Source of the DNA: Unio delphinus
Taxonomy: Eukaryota; Mollusca; Bivalvia; Unionida; Unionidae
Reading direction: 5' to 3'
Assembly: GCA_029339505.1 (NCBI GenBank)
Contig: JAQISU010000248.1
Location: 1,082,501-1,146,500, forward strand
DNA length: 64,000 nucleotides
Of the stretch, positions 20,223 to 32,272 are shown piece by piece (positions within the stretch are counted from its first letter, which is position 1; every line of letters starts with the position of its first letter). The notes below the pieces were generated by a model that saw nothing but the letters and a program-made list of their open reading frames with translations, was not told the DNA's origin and ran no database searches. Both the position numbers and the translations under genes were made by a program.

Positions 20223-20380
20223 TTTTTTTTTAAATCAGATTTCATAGACACAAATCTAAATTTCTTTGTACCACATTGCACGCATTTACCAGAAAGCGCT
20301 GATCGGTTATTTTTAGTTGTAATCGTCGTCAAGTCATCTGTGCCAGTACGCGTTTTACACTTCACACAATATAGATCCAT
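20195..20380 (-). CDS. Zinc-ribbon N-terminal part of a zinc-ribbon/PLA2 protein
   Basis: 61 residues. Two CxxC knuckles (LYCVKCK and GKCVQCGTKK) form a zinc ribbon of the type found in Polinton small proteins. The frame ends at 20195 just after a T9 (A9 on the coding strand) run at 20223-20231. Beyond that run the next frame continues into a phospholipase A2 domain, so this is probably the N-terminal domain of one protein. Its ATG is only 5 bp from the divergent ATPase ATG. Confidence 0.7.
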   Translation of the reverse strand: MDLYCVKCKTRTGTDDLTTITTKNNRSALSGKCVQCGTKKFRFVSMKSDLKKNEEVISQPN

Positions 20381-20385
20381 AATTT

Positions 20386-21057
20386 ATGTATAGAGATATG
20401 GATATAATTGATTTTTCAGCGACTAAAACAAGAGAACCAATTAAGCATCATGCAGCGCTACCAAACTCTATCCGGATGATTATAATCGGGCCATCTGGAT
20501 CCGGTAAAACGCAATTGTTGCTCAATTTAATAATGAGATGGATGAAGTGGGATAAGTTGTATTTAATTGCCCCTAGCGTAGATGATCAACGATGTTATGA
20601 AGTGCTAAAAGATTTTAACGACAGCGCGGTAGAAAAATCCGGAGAGGGTATTATTGAGTTTATAACCGATATCGATGAAGCACCGAGCATTGATGATATT
20701 GATGGAGATATTAACAATTTAGTCGTATACGACGATATAATGTTGGATAAACAAAAGAATCCTGCTAGAATATTTTCCCGTGGGCGTCACAAAAACACTG
20801 ACGTGATATATGTCACTCAACGCTACACTCAGGTTCCAAAAGTCATCAGAGATAACTGCAATTTATTGTCTGTATTCAACGGAGTTGATACTCATACGCT
20901 ACGAAATATTTGGCAGACATGGTGTTCTGATATGGACTTCAATCAATTTCGAGATTTCTTTAGTTATGCTCAGTCGACTCCGCACGGATTCGCAACAATA
21001 AATCTACATGATCCTCGGACACGATATCGTATCGGACTTGATCAAATATTCGGTTAA
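20386..21057 (+). CDS. ATP: FtsK/HerA-type genome-packaging ATPase
   Basis: 223 residues; an internal Met at 20398 (MDIIDFSA) is an equally plausible start. Walker A is GPSGSGKTQ and Walker B NLVVYDDIM, followed by a sensor-like IYVTQRYTQVP and a helical C-terminus ending near DPRTRYRIGLDQIFG. This A32-like ATPase pumps genomes into capsids in Polintons, virophages and large DNA viruses. Length and motif spacing are typical. It is the last gene before the right inverted repeat and is divergent from the zinc-ribbon gene, leaving only 5-17 bp between starts. Confidence 0.93.
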   Translation: MYRDMDIIDFSATKTREPIKHHAALPNSIRMIIIGPSGSGKTQLLLNLIMRWMKWDKLYLIAPSVDDQRCYEVLKDFNDSAVEKSGEGIIEFITDIDEAPSIDDIDGDINNLVVYDDIMLDKQKNPARIFSRGRHKNTDVIYVTQRYTQVPKVIRDNCNLLSVFNGVDTHTLRNIWQTWCSDMDFNQFRDFFSYAQSTPHGFATINLHDPRTRYRIGLDQIFG

Positions 21058-21073
21058 AATCATTTTATTATTT

Positions 21074-21328
21074 TTATTAACCCAGAACTGAAATCACTAG
21101 CAGCAGAGAGGGTGGATGACAACAAGTTGCGACCAAAATTAATTAAAAAATCGTTTTCATTTTTTCAGTTAAAATGATTTCGTATGTAGATTTCAATCAA
21201 TTTTTTTGTCTAAAAACGTTGTAGGGTTTGCCTTTTTTTGGTTAAAATAAGATCGTAGGAAGGCTCGTTTTAACGATTCAATCAAAATTTTGTCTAAAAA
21301 CGTTGTAGGATTCACCCTCTCTGCTGCT
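21074..21328 (-). repeat. Right terminal inverted repeat of the Polinton
   Basis: Inverted copy of 6543-6796, ending CTCTCTGCTGCT immediately before the AGTGA duplication. The inner foldback unit covers 21099-21328 and is preceded inside by TCACT, the complement of AGTGA. Confidence 0.93.
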
Positions 21329-21333
21329 AGTGA
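21329..21333. repeat. Target-site duplication, right copy (AGTGA)
   Basis: AGTGA directly follows the right inverted repeat; see the left copy. Downstream sequence (AGGTGATGTTGTG...) continues the host exon as in the 58.17-kb paralogue. Confidence 0.9.
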
Positions 21334-21410
21334 AGGTGATGTTGTGCATTCTTCAGCATCCATTATCGCAGCTAATGTTACTAAAGAAGGTCTTCTCGTG
21401 GATGGTGAAT
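21329..21410 (-). pseudogene. Gene 1 stalk exon, 5' part, cut by the Polinton
   Basis: The acceptor CCACAG at 21411-21413 precedes an open phase-1 exon (DSPSTRRPSLVTLAAIMDAE) that stops at the Polinton's right end. The rest lies at 6500-6537 beyond the left end. Removing the element and one AGTGA would leave a 120-bp exon in frame, compared with 123 bp in paralogues, so the exon was intact before insertion. Confidence 0.7.
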
Positions 21411-22033
21411 CTGTGGTTTTACCTTTAAGACAATTGAATTGAATTTGATGTATACACCTAGCCCAATTGACGAACAAAATCGAACATACTTTTATCACTA
21501 CCTAATGTTAAAAAACACTTCAAAAATGAAAACATTTTAATGTATAATTTGATCTTGAATTTCCATATAATCTTCTGCAATATTACCTTGCACTTCTGAA
21601 AGTTCAAAAGATATTTACAGTTAAAATTGGTACATTTTCACGATTGCTTTATCAATGATGATAGTTCATTAGAAATGTTAATATCCATTAGACACAATAT
21701 GAGCGACAACAAAACCACTGAAGCATGATTGAGTGTTTCTTCTAATTCTGGTTTCAAAGATTGATTCAATATATGTAAAAAACCAGGTGCTAAATAATAG
21801 AAACTGTAGATGAAAATTACGAAATATGGATTTAAGCACAAGACCATGCAGCTACTTAAAGGAAATATGCGTGAGGGTTTAAATATCGATTTATCGTACT
21901 TTTTACTTAACACAATTATTGTCAAATAAACAAACATATGTCTGATAGTGCTATCTCAGCATGCAATCATAATATTGCAACTCATAAAGAGGCATGTATG
22001 GGTTCGGGTTCAGACAAGTAAGTAAATGGAACT

Positions 22034-22093
<60 letters not shown>

Positions 22094-22169
22094 TCTCCAA
22101 AATAATTCGGCTTTAGATACCTTTTACATGTTTATCAACGAACTCCACAATAGAATTCACTCGTTTATG

Positions 22170-22375
22170 TTTTATTTCTATACTTCAGCAGTGAATATCA
22201 ATACTAAATTTGTTCGGAAAGCATGCTTAATATCTCCAAATACTAGGCTTTCGAATGCGTAGAAGTCTGAATATCGTACAGACCTAACTACGTCGCCAAA
22301 AAGCTATAAATGTTATATCTTGATACGAAATGTAACTGAAGCACATGGTAACTTCTTTCAGCTTTCTTTCAAAGC
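22170..22375 (+). pseudogene. Plus-strand Ig-like relic
   Basis: After a CAG acceptor-like site, the frame reads NINTKFVRKACLISPNTRLS, a stop, then YILIRNVTEAHGNFFQLSF, which has Ig-domain rhythm. Paralogous relics lie at 50385-50560 and 59610-59805. They are antisense to the receptor genes. Weak evidence. Confidence 0.33.
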
Positions 22376-23282
22376 ACAACAAAATACAAACATCCGTAGT
22401 TACGTTGTTGTTTAACGTCTAGGTACAATGTATTACTCCGTCATATGTGAAATATTGTCTCTTCTTGAACATTCCAATGCACATATAATCACATATAAAA
22501 TATGCACATATAAAATGTACATATTATGTCAATTCGGCTCCTATTATATTCCTTAGCCCGGGGTAAAACTACATTTTGGAACAATTGAAACTTCAGATTT
22601 ACATTTTCAGATGATTTGCGAATCCGAAACATTCTTTACCATTGTATGTCGTTGTTCTGTTTCGGATCTTCTCTCAGAGTTTCTTTTATTATATAACATA
22701 ATGAGAACACACCAGCCTTGCTGTTGTCGTAAACCAAGTTTAAGGCAAATAAGCTTGCAAATATTTTGAACATAACACTAGCGAATTTATCGAAAGGTAG
22801 TGCCACTTAGCACGGCTAAATTATCTAGTGTTAGTTTGGTTACATTAATACAGGCAATACATATTCATTTGGCATACCTGCATTATTGCATTGCAAAAGG
22901 TACTAGTTAGAATTATATAGTTTTCTGAAGATAAAATACATTGACTAGAAACTGCTCCTAGAATATACATTCCAAACCAAATGAATGTAAGGTGTAAAAG
23001 GATAGTCTCTATACACTGTAAGTAAGAAACATCTATCTTAATACCAAATAGATTCAAACAATTGTTTACCGGACTATTATTTACCCTCTGTACTTATAAC
23101 ATATATTTAGAATGCACATAATCATAATTATGAGAGTTTGTGTAAAAAAATAGTGTCCTCAGGTACTTGAAAAAGTACTAGACAGCACGTACAACTACAT
23201 ATTGAGTGTGATATCGTGTAGCATGGGTCGCACAAGATAGTTGCTTGTTGAACATAACATAAACAGATGATAATATACTCAG

Positions 23283-23336
23283 ATTTTGTTACAGCAGGCG
23301 TCAATTCAGTCACTTGGTTTGCTGTAAGTGGACCAC
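23283..23336 (-). pseudogene. Gene 1 stalk mini-exon with destroyed splice donor
   Basis: A 54-bp phase 1-1 stalk exon (PLTANQVTELTPAVTK) homologous to exons at 2940, 3601, 52373 and 61003. All of those keep AAAAGgtgagt; here the donor reads AAAATctgag, so GT has become CT. The exon would be skipped or read through to stops. Confidence 0.65.
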
Positions 23337-23799
23337 CTGAAAGTAAATAACAGTTTAATCGGATAACTGCATGGTAATGATTAATAAAAACCTTCAATAA
23401 CACCTTTATATAGGCAAGACAAGTATTTCCATAAACAAGAACACACCCCACAAATAAACACAAAACCGTTGTGTTTGTAAAACTGTACATGATTCTTTAA
23501 ACAGGAATTAAACCTTGAAATGTATTATGTTGAAAAAAACTAGTTGAAACATAATATATTTTAAAGTTTAATTCACGTCAAAACAGCCATGTAAATATCT
23601 ACAAACATAACGGCTTTTTTATTTCGTTGTCTTGTCTATTGTCTGTGTTTTCCTTTGAAAATAACACATTAAGAGTCAATTACTAGAGTTGCACTGTTCG
23701 ATGTTAGTTTACTGCATTTATCTTAATCATTTCCTGACATACGTGATCCCTTGCTGGATCAACTGCACTTGAAGCGATTATTATTCGCCAGATGATTTG

Positions 23800-23907
<108 letters not shown>

Positions 23908-24667
23908 TTAAAAGAACGAGACATGCAGTTGGGCAATTACAACACAGTTAAGATTGACTATATGCAAATGTGTATGGACGGAACGTAATTATTAAGATTA
24001 AATTAGGATCTTTACCTACCATACAATTGTTTTTATCCTTCGATTCTAACTTTCTCCTTTCAGTTTCTTCGTGTAACTACATTTTTCTCATCGACCATAG
24101 GTCCAGACACACAGCATCACAATACACACAAGACAATCGTCCACTCTCGTGCTATACCGATTTTCGCTGGTGTCTTTCTAGGAAGATCAGACAGACAGAC
24201 AAACTGACAAACATAGAGATTGCGTTGGTGATGGGGAGCCTTACCATAAAGGCATTAATTAATTGCCTATCTTGTTTTTATTGGTCATTTAGTCGATTGC
24301 CTTTCAAGCCCATACAGTGATATAAAAAGACCGAGGATGAGGAAAACGACCTTCGTACTTTTTAGCACCACTATTACGTTTTTTAGACTTAAATTAATGT
24401 TTTATTGAACAGAAGAAAATAAATAAAATAAACAAAGCATTAACGCGATCACGGTTTGTATATTACTTCTTAAATAATAAATGTCCAGCACAAATATTGG
24501 TAGGAATTTACAACTTGTACTATTTGTGATGATAATACTATATTAAAATCCCATACAAAGGTTATGCCAAACATTTACGAAGTCAGAAGTTCGTATAGGT
24601 CACTTCGCAAAAGCTGTTTTCCTTTTTCTCTCACTCCACACATATATTCGAATAATCTCTCTTATAC

Positions 24668-24784
<117 letters not shown>

Positions 24785-25204
24785 TGGATTCAAAACATAT
24801 ATATGTAATGAGCAGATTATCTTTTGACACTACAGCAACGTGACAGGCAAGTGATTTGAATATATCTCCATTTTCAGGATAAGATACAAAAAGCAGAAAG
24901 CAGTTCACTAATGAAATACGTAAAAACGAAGTCCTTAGATGTATATATCAAATGATATACACATTAAAAATAACATGGCTTTTAGAGAGTTGGAACAAAC
25001 AAATTTGATATAACAATACTACTGGAATATGACATAATAATTCACACATGGCGCATTAATTTTCATATATACATATTGCCTCAATAGTATGTTATATTTC
25101 AACAGTGTACATTCGGTTCTATTTTCACAAAATCTGTTATGAAGTTCCACATTACCACTGCTTATTCATTAGTGTTGTAATAAAAAAGAGTAAAATATTT
25201 TATG

Positions 25205-25258
<54 letters not shown>

Positions 25259-25746
25259 GGGGGGGGGGCATTATATTAAGCGTTGCACAATTTATTTTTA
25301 AGGCTGGAATAATAGAGTATTTATGCTGTTAGTTTATTACAACGTTAATAATGTAGCAGTAGTAATGGTAAATACAATAGCTTTTTTCCAACACTGATAT
25401 CTACATTTAAGCAGATTGTTTTTTACGTATAAGAATAGTGAACTGCTTTTTGTGTCTTATTCTGAAAATGGATTGGCCCATAATTTTGTTGCCCTATCAT
25501 GGCGTACAGTACACCAATACTGTAAATTATATTAAGAATAGACGCAAACCCATACCTATTCGCATTTAATGTGTACCGAAAAAGTGTATAAGAAAGATTT
25601 AAATGGGAGTGATGCAATATAATACGAAACCCTACGAAAAAAGTAAAATTTGTTGTCGTCGTTGTTACGTACATTAACCTGTGCAGAGTAGACAAAATAA
25701 TTAGCATTATTTAATCACTACATTCAATCGTATAGGTCATTTTTAC

Positions 25747-26049
25747 CTTGTACAATCAGATGCTTGTAGCCAGATAGAGTATTTCCATGGAGGGTTTCAA
25801 TTTTGAAGAGGCCACTGTCCGATTTTTCTACATTTAACAAAGTGAATGACATATAGCATCTCAATACATCACCACTATATACTAGACGCGTCTGAAAAGC
25901 AAGCACAATGTGCGGTTCATTGTTTGGTTGCAAGGTCATCATGATCCCATTTTGTGAGTGAATAATCCGCAGTGTTCTGTTTATTGCCTTTTGGCTGTAA
26001 AACCAATCAATCGTCATATTTTCTCCAATAATGGCATTAGTGGTAGGAT
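25747..26049 (-). CDS. Ig-like receptor gene 1, Ig-like domain 3 exon
   Basis: 303 bp, phase 1-1, with CTTTAG acceptor and GTAAAA donor. The V-set-like pattern GENMTIDWFYSQ (B-C strands, Trp present, B-strand cysteine absent), FTLLNVEKSDSGLFKIET (F strand) and HLIVQG (G strand) is clear. The paralogue at 61498-61800 has identical exon boundaries. This is the membrane-proximal Ig domain, followed by Ser/Thr-rich stalk exons. Confidence 0.78.
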
Positions 26050-26534
26050 CTAAAGAAATGTAAATAAAATGAGAAACAAATATAATTTGCATTATGCTAA
26101 TCTAAAGCAATCTGAATTTTAATTAATGTGCATAGCATTGGATGGAATGTGAGATTATGAGACTCCAATGAACTAACATGAAATTTTAAAAAATTCTGCT
26201 TTTAACATGTGTGATAAGTATTTTTCAATGGATAATATAATGTTACTACGTATGATAAATTTAGCATATGTTACATATTATCAGTACTTTAAGACTGCTC
26301 CATCATGGTACTGCAAGTTTTTTGAAGGCATATACTAAACACAAATGAAACAAAGATTGCAACATAAAATTACGGTTTGACGAACTCTGGAATGAAAACT
26401 GTATGTCGAACTTTAGGAAGTTATATTTGGTATGCAGTTATAAAAACAGAATGTGTATTGTACGTAGGTTATTGATTGGAACAATTATTTATTGATTGAA
26501 TATATAATGAATTTTATCTGGATTTCTTTAATAC

Positions 26535-26828
26535 CTGTTACGTTGAGGTAATATCTCTTACTGACATTGTTACTGTCATCGTTGGTGTTGACTACTGTGT
26601 AGAGTCCAATATCCCTTTGTGTGACATTCTCTATATTAATGGCATGTTTGTTGCCATCTATACTGCATCCCAGTCGACCATGCAAATGTGAATGTATCAC
26701 AACATCACATAGCAATAGGTTTGGTACTACTAATTGGTCATAGTAGTATAAACTGCGTAGTATTGACGATTTTCTGAGTCTCATTTTGAAGAGCTCTCCA
26801 ACATTGCATTCTTTTACCTCACCAGGTT
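26535..26828 (-). CDS. Ig-like receptor gene 1, Ig-like domain 2 exon
   Basis: 294 bp, phase 1-1, AACCAG acceptor and GTATTA donor. It encodes about 98 residues with INIENVTQRDIGLYTVV (F strand YTV, no cysteine) ending KRYYLNVTG. A paralogue with the same length and boundaries is at 62346-62639. The donor deviates at position +4 from consensus but keeps GT. Confidence 0.75.
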
Positions 26829-28142
26829 CTGGTTTAAAAAAGTATCATAGTATAATGAATATAGCACCATTTGCATAACATAATTAAACGAGAAATGCGG
26901 GTGGTGGGTGGGGGTGCAATGAGCCATAGGGCACAGCCGAGAAATGTTTCATGAGTAAAAACATAAAATCCTGTAATATATAGTAAGAAATTAAACTGTT
27001 GGCACCAATATAGTGACCTTCCAATAAAGTAGTGGAACAATAATGTAAGCTTAAAATGGCATCTTTTAGACAATAGCGTCATCAAGATTTATACAGCTTT
27101 TTTGCAGTTGCTATAGCTGCGGAGAATATATACCTTAACTCAATTAGTTTCAGTGATTGTTAGCAGACAAAAAATGGGATGTATGGGCGATAATACGTAA
27201 ATTAGGTTATATATCTATATATTCACGTAATTTTATTCAAAAGTCTAAAATGTGATTTCCAGAGAGACGATGCAATGTGACCGTGATTGGCATATAACAG
27301 ACCATAGAGTTGTTATGCTATTTTCTAGTTGAGTTAACTGGATGTGAAATGTGAGTTTAAAATAAAATAATTGAATAATAAAACTAGCCAATTGAAACAT
27401 GAACAACCTTTAATATTTAGATGCGAAACTGAATTGTATGATCTTTAGAAGGTTCATATATTCCTCACGAATTTATCATGCAGCATTAAATCTAATGGCA
27501 ATGGTGTAGTCTGTGTTTGGATTAACAATTCAAATGTTCATACTATCAAATGAAATGTATATATTGTTCAAAGAACAAATAAGATTTGAGCGAAAATCCA
27601 ACGTAGAGTAAGTGTTGTGATATCAGCATATTTTACATTATTCTCATTGATAATTTGTATATCCATATTTTGAAAAATATTTGAGCCCAAATCTCGTAAC
27701 ACTAAACGAAACACGTTTCACATTGTTTGAATTATCTTTCAATAAGAGACCACGCATCCATGCTATTGTTTTATTATCAAAATAGTCGATATTGTTATTA
27801 CAAAATAGTTATACCTAAAGTATTAGTTAACGGCAGCCATCTTCAAGTTAATTTCATGTTGGGGAATATTCATGCAAATGATAAACAGCTGTTTCAGAAT
27901 CTATTTATACACGAAATCATGTGGTGTCGTTCCTTGATAGTACAAGAGATTGCAGAGATTTACTTAATTGTCTCCCTTTTTTAATAGAAATAAGAGATTA
28001 CTTGTGTTCGTTATGGCTATATAATCATTTTTGCCAGAAACGTCGATAATGGTATCTGTCTTTAAGGAATAGCTTAGGTTTATCATCTTTAAGATGTCAT
28101 GTAATGAAGCCTTTGTTTGAAGTTGATTACTCTCCATTATGT

Positions 28143-28228
<86 letters not shown>

Positions 28229-31200
28229 TCCAGAAAGCTTACAACAATTGCAACTATCTAATATCATCAGACAACAATGTAATGAGTTTTTATCATTTTT
28301 CGTAAAAACTAGCAGCTTACATGTATATGATTCCCATTTAAATTTAATTTTGTCATATTTTAAGCATTACGCAGCTTTTCTGTGTAAATAGGTTTGACAT
28401 TCGGAATCTTTTGACATCAATGGACGTGAACTAATTTAATATCTTTAAAGATTTTTTTCAGACATAAAATCTTTCTTTTGTTGTACCATGATTGTTCAGA
28501 AGCTATCACTATTTTACTAGCATCTATATGATTCTAATTATGTGCGTGGCCTTTCGTGCTTTATATTTTGTTGCAGTTTAGCTTTTCATAGCAATAATCA
28601 TTTTAACGAATTCTTGCAACGCTTGGTATCCTTTCATAATCTTGTCCTATATAATTTTCATTGTTGTCTTCACTTCGCTGGTTATCACCCTGATGCTGAT
28701 CTCTTTATTTGTAACTTGTATAAGAAATGAATACTCTTCTAATATGCAGCTAGGTCTGTCAAACAATCTGATCATCTTTTATAAATACAAAATGTGATTA
28801 TCGAACATCCGCATATATTGTAGATATTAATTGCAAACAAGCTGTTGTTTACATTCCAGATTGAGCAAAACAACGTTAGAACATGAGTAATATGCAGCAA
28901 AGATGAATTGTCAAGTTGACAAGGGATCTTTTTTCCATACGTTTGCGAAATACATTTAGTGTAACATAAGCATAGACTGATATGTCCTATGTACCAGGAA
29001 TCAGTAGCTAGATCGTTTATAGTTGTGCATATATTTCAGATAAAAGGAAATAATCTCGTCATGCCCGTGAAAAATTCTAAATATTATATGTGTCAGTTAT
29101 GCTAATTCCATCTCCCAAGTCGAATTCAATTTCCCTAGCTCAGACGTTTGTTTCTTATGATAGTTGAATGCTTCACCAATATGATCCATTGCCATATTAT
29201 TACCACCCTTATTCACTGACATATATCTGCACAGGACGTGGCATATAACACCGATATAGTAATTCAAACTCTTCAGAGACAACACTACTAATAATTAGTT
29301 GCGTAAATAAGGTTCAAGTCTCAGTACCCTTCACGTGTTGACTGCGTTACCCTTTGAGGAGCCGACACTTCCAAATGGGCTTGGCGGACGAAACCGTAAA
29401 AACTTCAGTATGTCGCTGCCCACTATTGTACTATATTCATTCTCAAGATGTGAAATGTCATTGTTTACTCTAAATTCGAATTATGAATTTGTTTTCGATA
29501 TATGTTGATACGTGTAACTTTGTGATTTAAATATATAATGTCTAAACGTAACATGTATCTATCACTGTTATTTGGGAAGCAAGACTGGATTGCAAACTAA
29601 AGAGGAATTTAAAAGACAAGGCATCGTGGAGAACAAAGTCAGTTTGGAACTCCATACAAACCGATAAACTCAGAAGAAAACTTGCTCTTCTGAATTTAGG
29701 ATTGGCGAGCAACATTGAGGAATACATCTAATCAATACTAGTATGCGAACATAAGCACATGGTTAAGCCAGTTATAATAAGACAAATACAACACATTAAA
29801 ATTGATATGTATACATGTAGATTCACTACTTTGCTACTCACTTGAAATGTCATTACAAGTCAACACTTCACAACCTACGCAAAGTGTCTCATGAACACAA
29901 TTGCAATTTTGAAAAGAGGTTTTATATCTCTAAAGTAGCAAACCAGCACACGTGGGTACTTTGTCGTTGACGAACATTAAGTTATAAGAATGCTAAACGT
30001 TCCTCTCAAGACTTTTATGTAGTATCTATACAGCCTGGGTTTGGATTTGAAGCACTCAACTGCAAGTTCACATTTCTCACAAAAGTATCTGGAACTACAT
30101 TTAGCAGGAAAGTTTTTAACAGTTATAGAAAATGCCTTAGTCTGTCTTGAGTATATCTATCTGATAAAACAAACACAAATTGCAATAACCCATATTAAAC
30201 CAGATTGAATGTTAACATGCTGAAGACAGCCTTATAAATTAAACACTAGAGGGAACTGGAGTGATATTCATTCACCGAATTTCTGCACAAATGAGGATAT
30301 ATGCAGGACTGTAATTCATTTTTAATAATTAGGCGACGCATATTTAAATCATTCCCCAAATAGGCTTCACAATTCAAAAAGCAATTAACATTAACAATGG
30401 GAAACTGAAAGTTGACAGTTGCCGTGCTAAAGAAAATTGATGCAATACATATTTTGTATTCCGTCAATCTAGTCTTTGTTGATTCGTTAGGAACGGGTTT
30501 AATTTGCTTTATAACATCGTCTGTTATAAGTGTCCATGCTAACGATGGCATCGTCCTTGATAAGTGTCCATGATAACGAAAGCTTCTTCCTTTCTTCACG
30601 ATATTTTTTTCATACCCTTGTAAACCTTAGTGGGAAATCCTGATCATTTGGCATCAATGCCAGCCAATGAACTATACTGATGTTGTTAGTTTTCATGATA
30701 GTCGCCAAGTCCTGATTAAATATATTTATCACCTTTCATTACACTTAACTTTGTTTTTATTATGGTCATTCTAACCATATATCTGAATAGTGCCTTTTTG
30801 GTAATGATTTCAAGCCTGTTTAACGGACTGTAAAACCGTTTGTCAAAAGCGTTACATCCATTCATGTAATTACTCTGTGGTTCATTCTATTCATGTGTGT
30901 CATTCAGTTTATTTCATATTATTCTCAATTAAATGTTGTGTAGGAACAATTTAATCTACCTAACTGCTAATGTCCTCTTTGACATCCTGTCTATCAGATC
31001 ATCCTGCATTAAGTTTGCTATGAACTGAGGTGGTGTGTCGTAAACGTTCTTTAAGGCGAACACATTTTATGGATTCGATACAATCTGTTGATAGTTTCGC
31101 CAATTCTATATAAGCCAATATCGCTTTGATACGTTACATCCAGTTTTGTTTTTTTAAAAAATTTGTTTTCGCGCTGAAAATGGATTCCCTAACAGTTTTC

Positions 31201-31691
31201 GATATATGTTTGTGATGTGGACACTTGAGAATAAGAATATGAAACCATTATATCCGTCGATTTCTGTATTTCTATTCCCTGTATACAAGCTCTTTATTGT
31301 TCAATTATAGGGTCTTTTTTCCATAATGAAAATACCAGTGTCTTTAAATTTAAAAATTCACCGCTCCTTTCAGTAACTAAACACAGAATATATATATCAA
31401 CACAGATACCATATCATAATTTAATTGCAAGTGCATGCAGTATCTTTATAGTTTTGACCTTACTTCTATTTTATCAAACCATGCTATCAATTGTAAATGC
31501 AAATTGAAACAAAATCTACATGTAACGCAATTGTGCCTATCATTTTAAATTATATGCAAATTTTGACTTTAAGTATGCTTTATATAATACGAATGTTTTC
31601 AAAGTTTGATGCCCATATTGCCTAAGCGTTTTAGTATGATAATAATAACAAAACTATGATTCATGTTACTCCTATAATAATAATAATAATG

Positions 31692-31762
<71 letters not shown>

Positions 31763-31921
31763 GTTATTATTATTGTTATTATTATTAATAGTATTATTAG
31801 TAGTAGTATTAGTATTAATAAAAGACAAACAAGATAAGGTACAAGAGAAAAATATGTATACGTTAGTGCCACATTTAATTTGATGATGATGTCAAATCTT
31901 GTCATATGTTATCTAACTTAC
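26829..31921. other. Gene 1 intron between Ig-like domains 1 and 2
   Basis: The left end (to about 28.1 kb) is paralogous to 62640-64000; the rest is single-copy here. Contains (TA)n 28149-28230 and the mirrored AAT/ATT tract 31673-31822. No exon supported. Confidence 0.55.
31673..31822. repeat. Mirrored AAT/ATT trinucleotide repeat
   Basis: (ATA)n switches to (ATT)n in mid-tract (about 31725), making a long potential hairpin. Confidence 0.9.
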
Positions 31922-32272
31922 CTATAACGTTCAATTTGAAGTTCCATTTACCACCTTCTCTCTCAGAAGAGTTCGGGCTGGTGTCAGCTACAGTTTCTTC
32001 CACATTATATATGCCCCCATCTTCCTTTCTACAGTTTTCTAATGTCAAAGACATTTCCTTCGTAGCATTGTTGTATTGCAGCAGAATGACACCATTCTGG
32101 TCCTTTGAAATTGCGAGATTTGATCTAATTAAGAACGCAGTCAAACGGATAGCGTTGTCCTTTAATACAGTAATTGACCTGAGTTGGCGGTTATCTGCCC
32201 ATGTTTTCACTAAAAACGTTTCTCCAGCTCTAACGTCCAATACATCTCCGTCAAACCCAATTGGAACATTTC
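31922..32272 (-). CDS. Ig-like receptor gene 1, Ig-like domain 1 exon
   Basis: 351 bp with an ATACAG acceptor and GTAAGT donor, phase 1 at both ends, open throughout. The product has the V-type Ig sequence rhythm: GDVLDVRAGETFLVKTW, then MSLTLENCRKEDGGIYNVEE, where the usual F-strand YxC is YNV. N-glycosylation sites NAT and NSS are visible. The domain presumably forms the membrane-distal part of a cell-surface receptor. No gene 2 equivalent is inside the window. Confidence 0.72.

Larger units (their letters stand above)
6543..21328. mobile_element. Complete Maverick/Polinton-type giant DNA transposon (14.8 kb)
   Basis: The element is bounded by inverted repeats of about 254 bp with AGCAGCAGAGAGGG ends and a 5-bp AGTGA target duplication. 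It encodes the diagnostic Polinton set: protein-primed-type DNA polymerase B, retrovirus-like integrase, FtsK/HerA packaging ATPase, adenain-like protease and jelly-roll capsid protein, plus accessory virion proteins. Nearly all reading frames are open over their full length; two are split at A-runs. The left block (6.8-14.9 kb) is entirely minus-strand and structural, and the right block carries replication, integration and packaging genes. It sits inside a stalk exon of an Ig-receptor gene. The canonical family uses 6-bp duplications; 5 bp is what the sequence shows here. Confidence 0.95.

Noticed and set aside
22845..23057. Possible transmembrane exon (ILLHLTFIWFGMYILG) in the duplicated blocks
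   Set aside because: The hydrophobic frame is not the phase 1 frame used by neighbouring exons, copies contain stops, and a clear transmembrane exon exists at 45842-45955.
31656..31883. Leucine/isoleucine-rich ORFs on both strands
   Set aside because: Translation of the AAT/ATT repeat, not a membrane protein.
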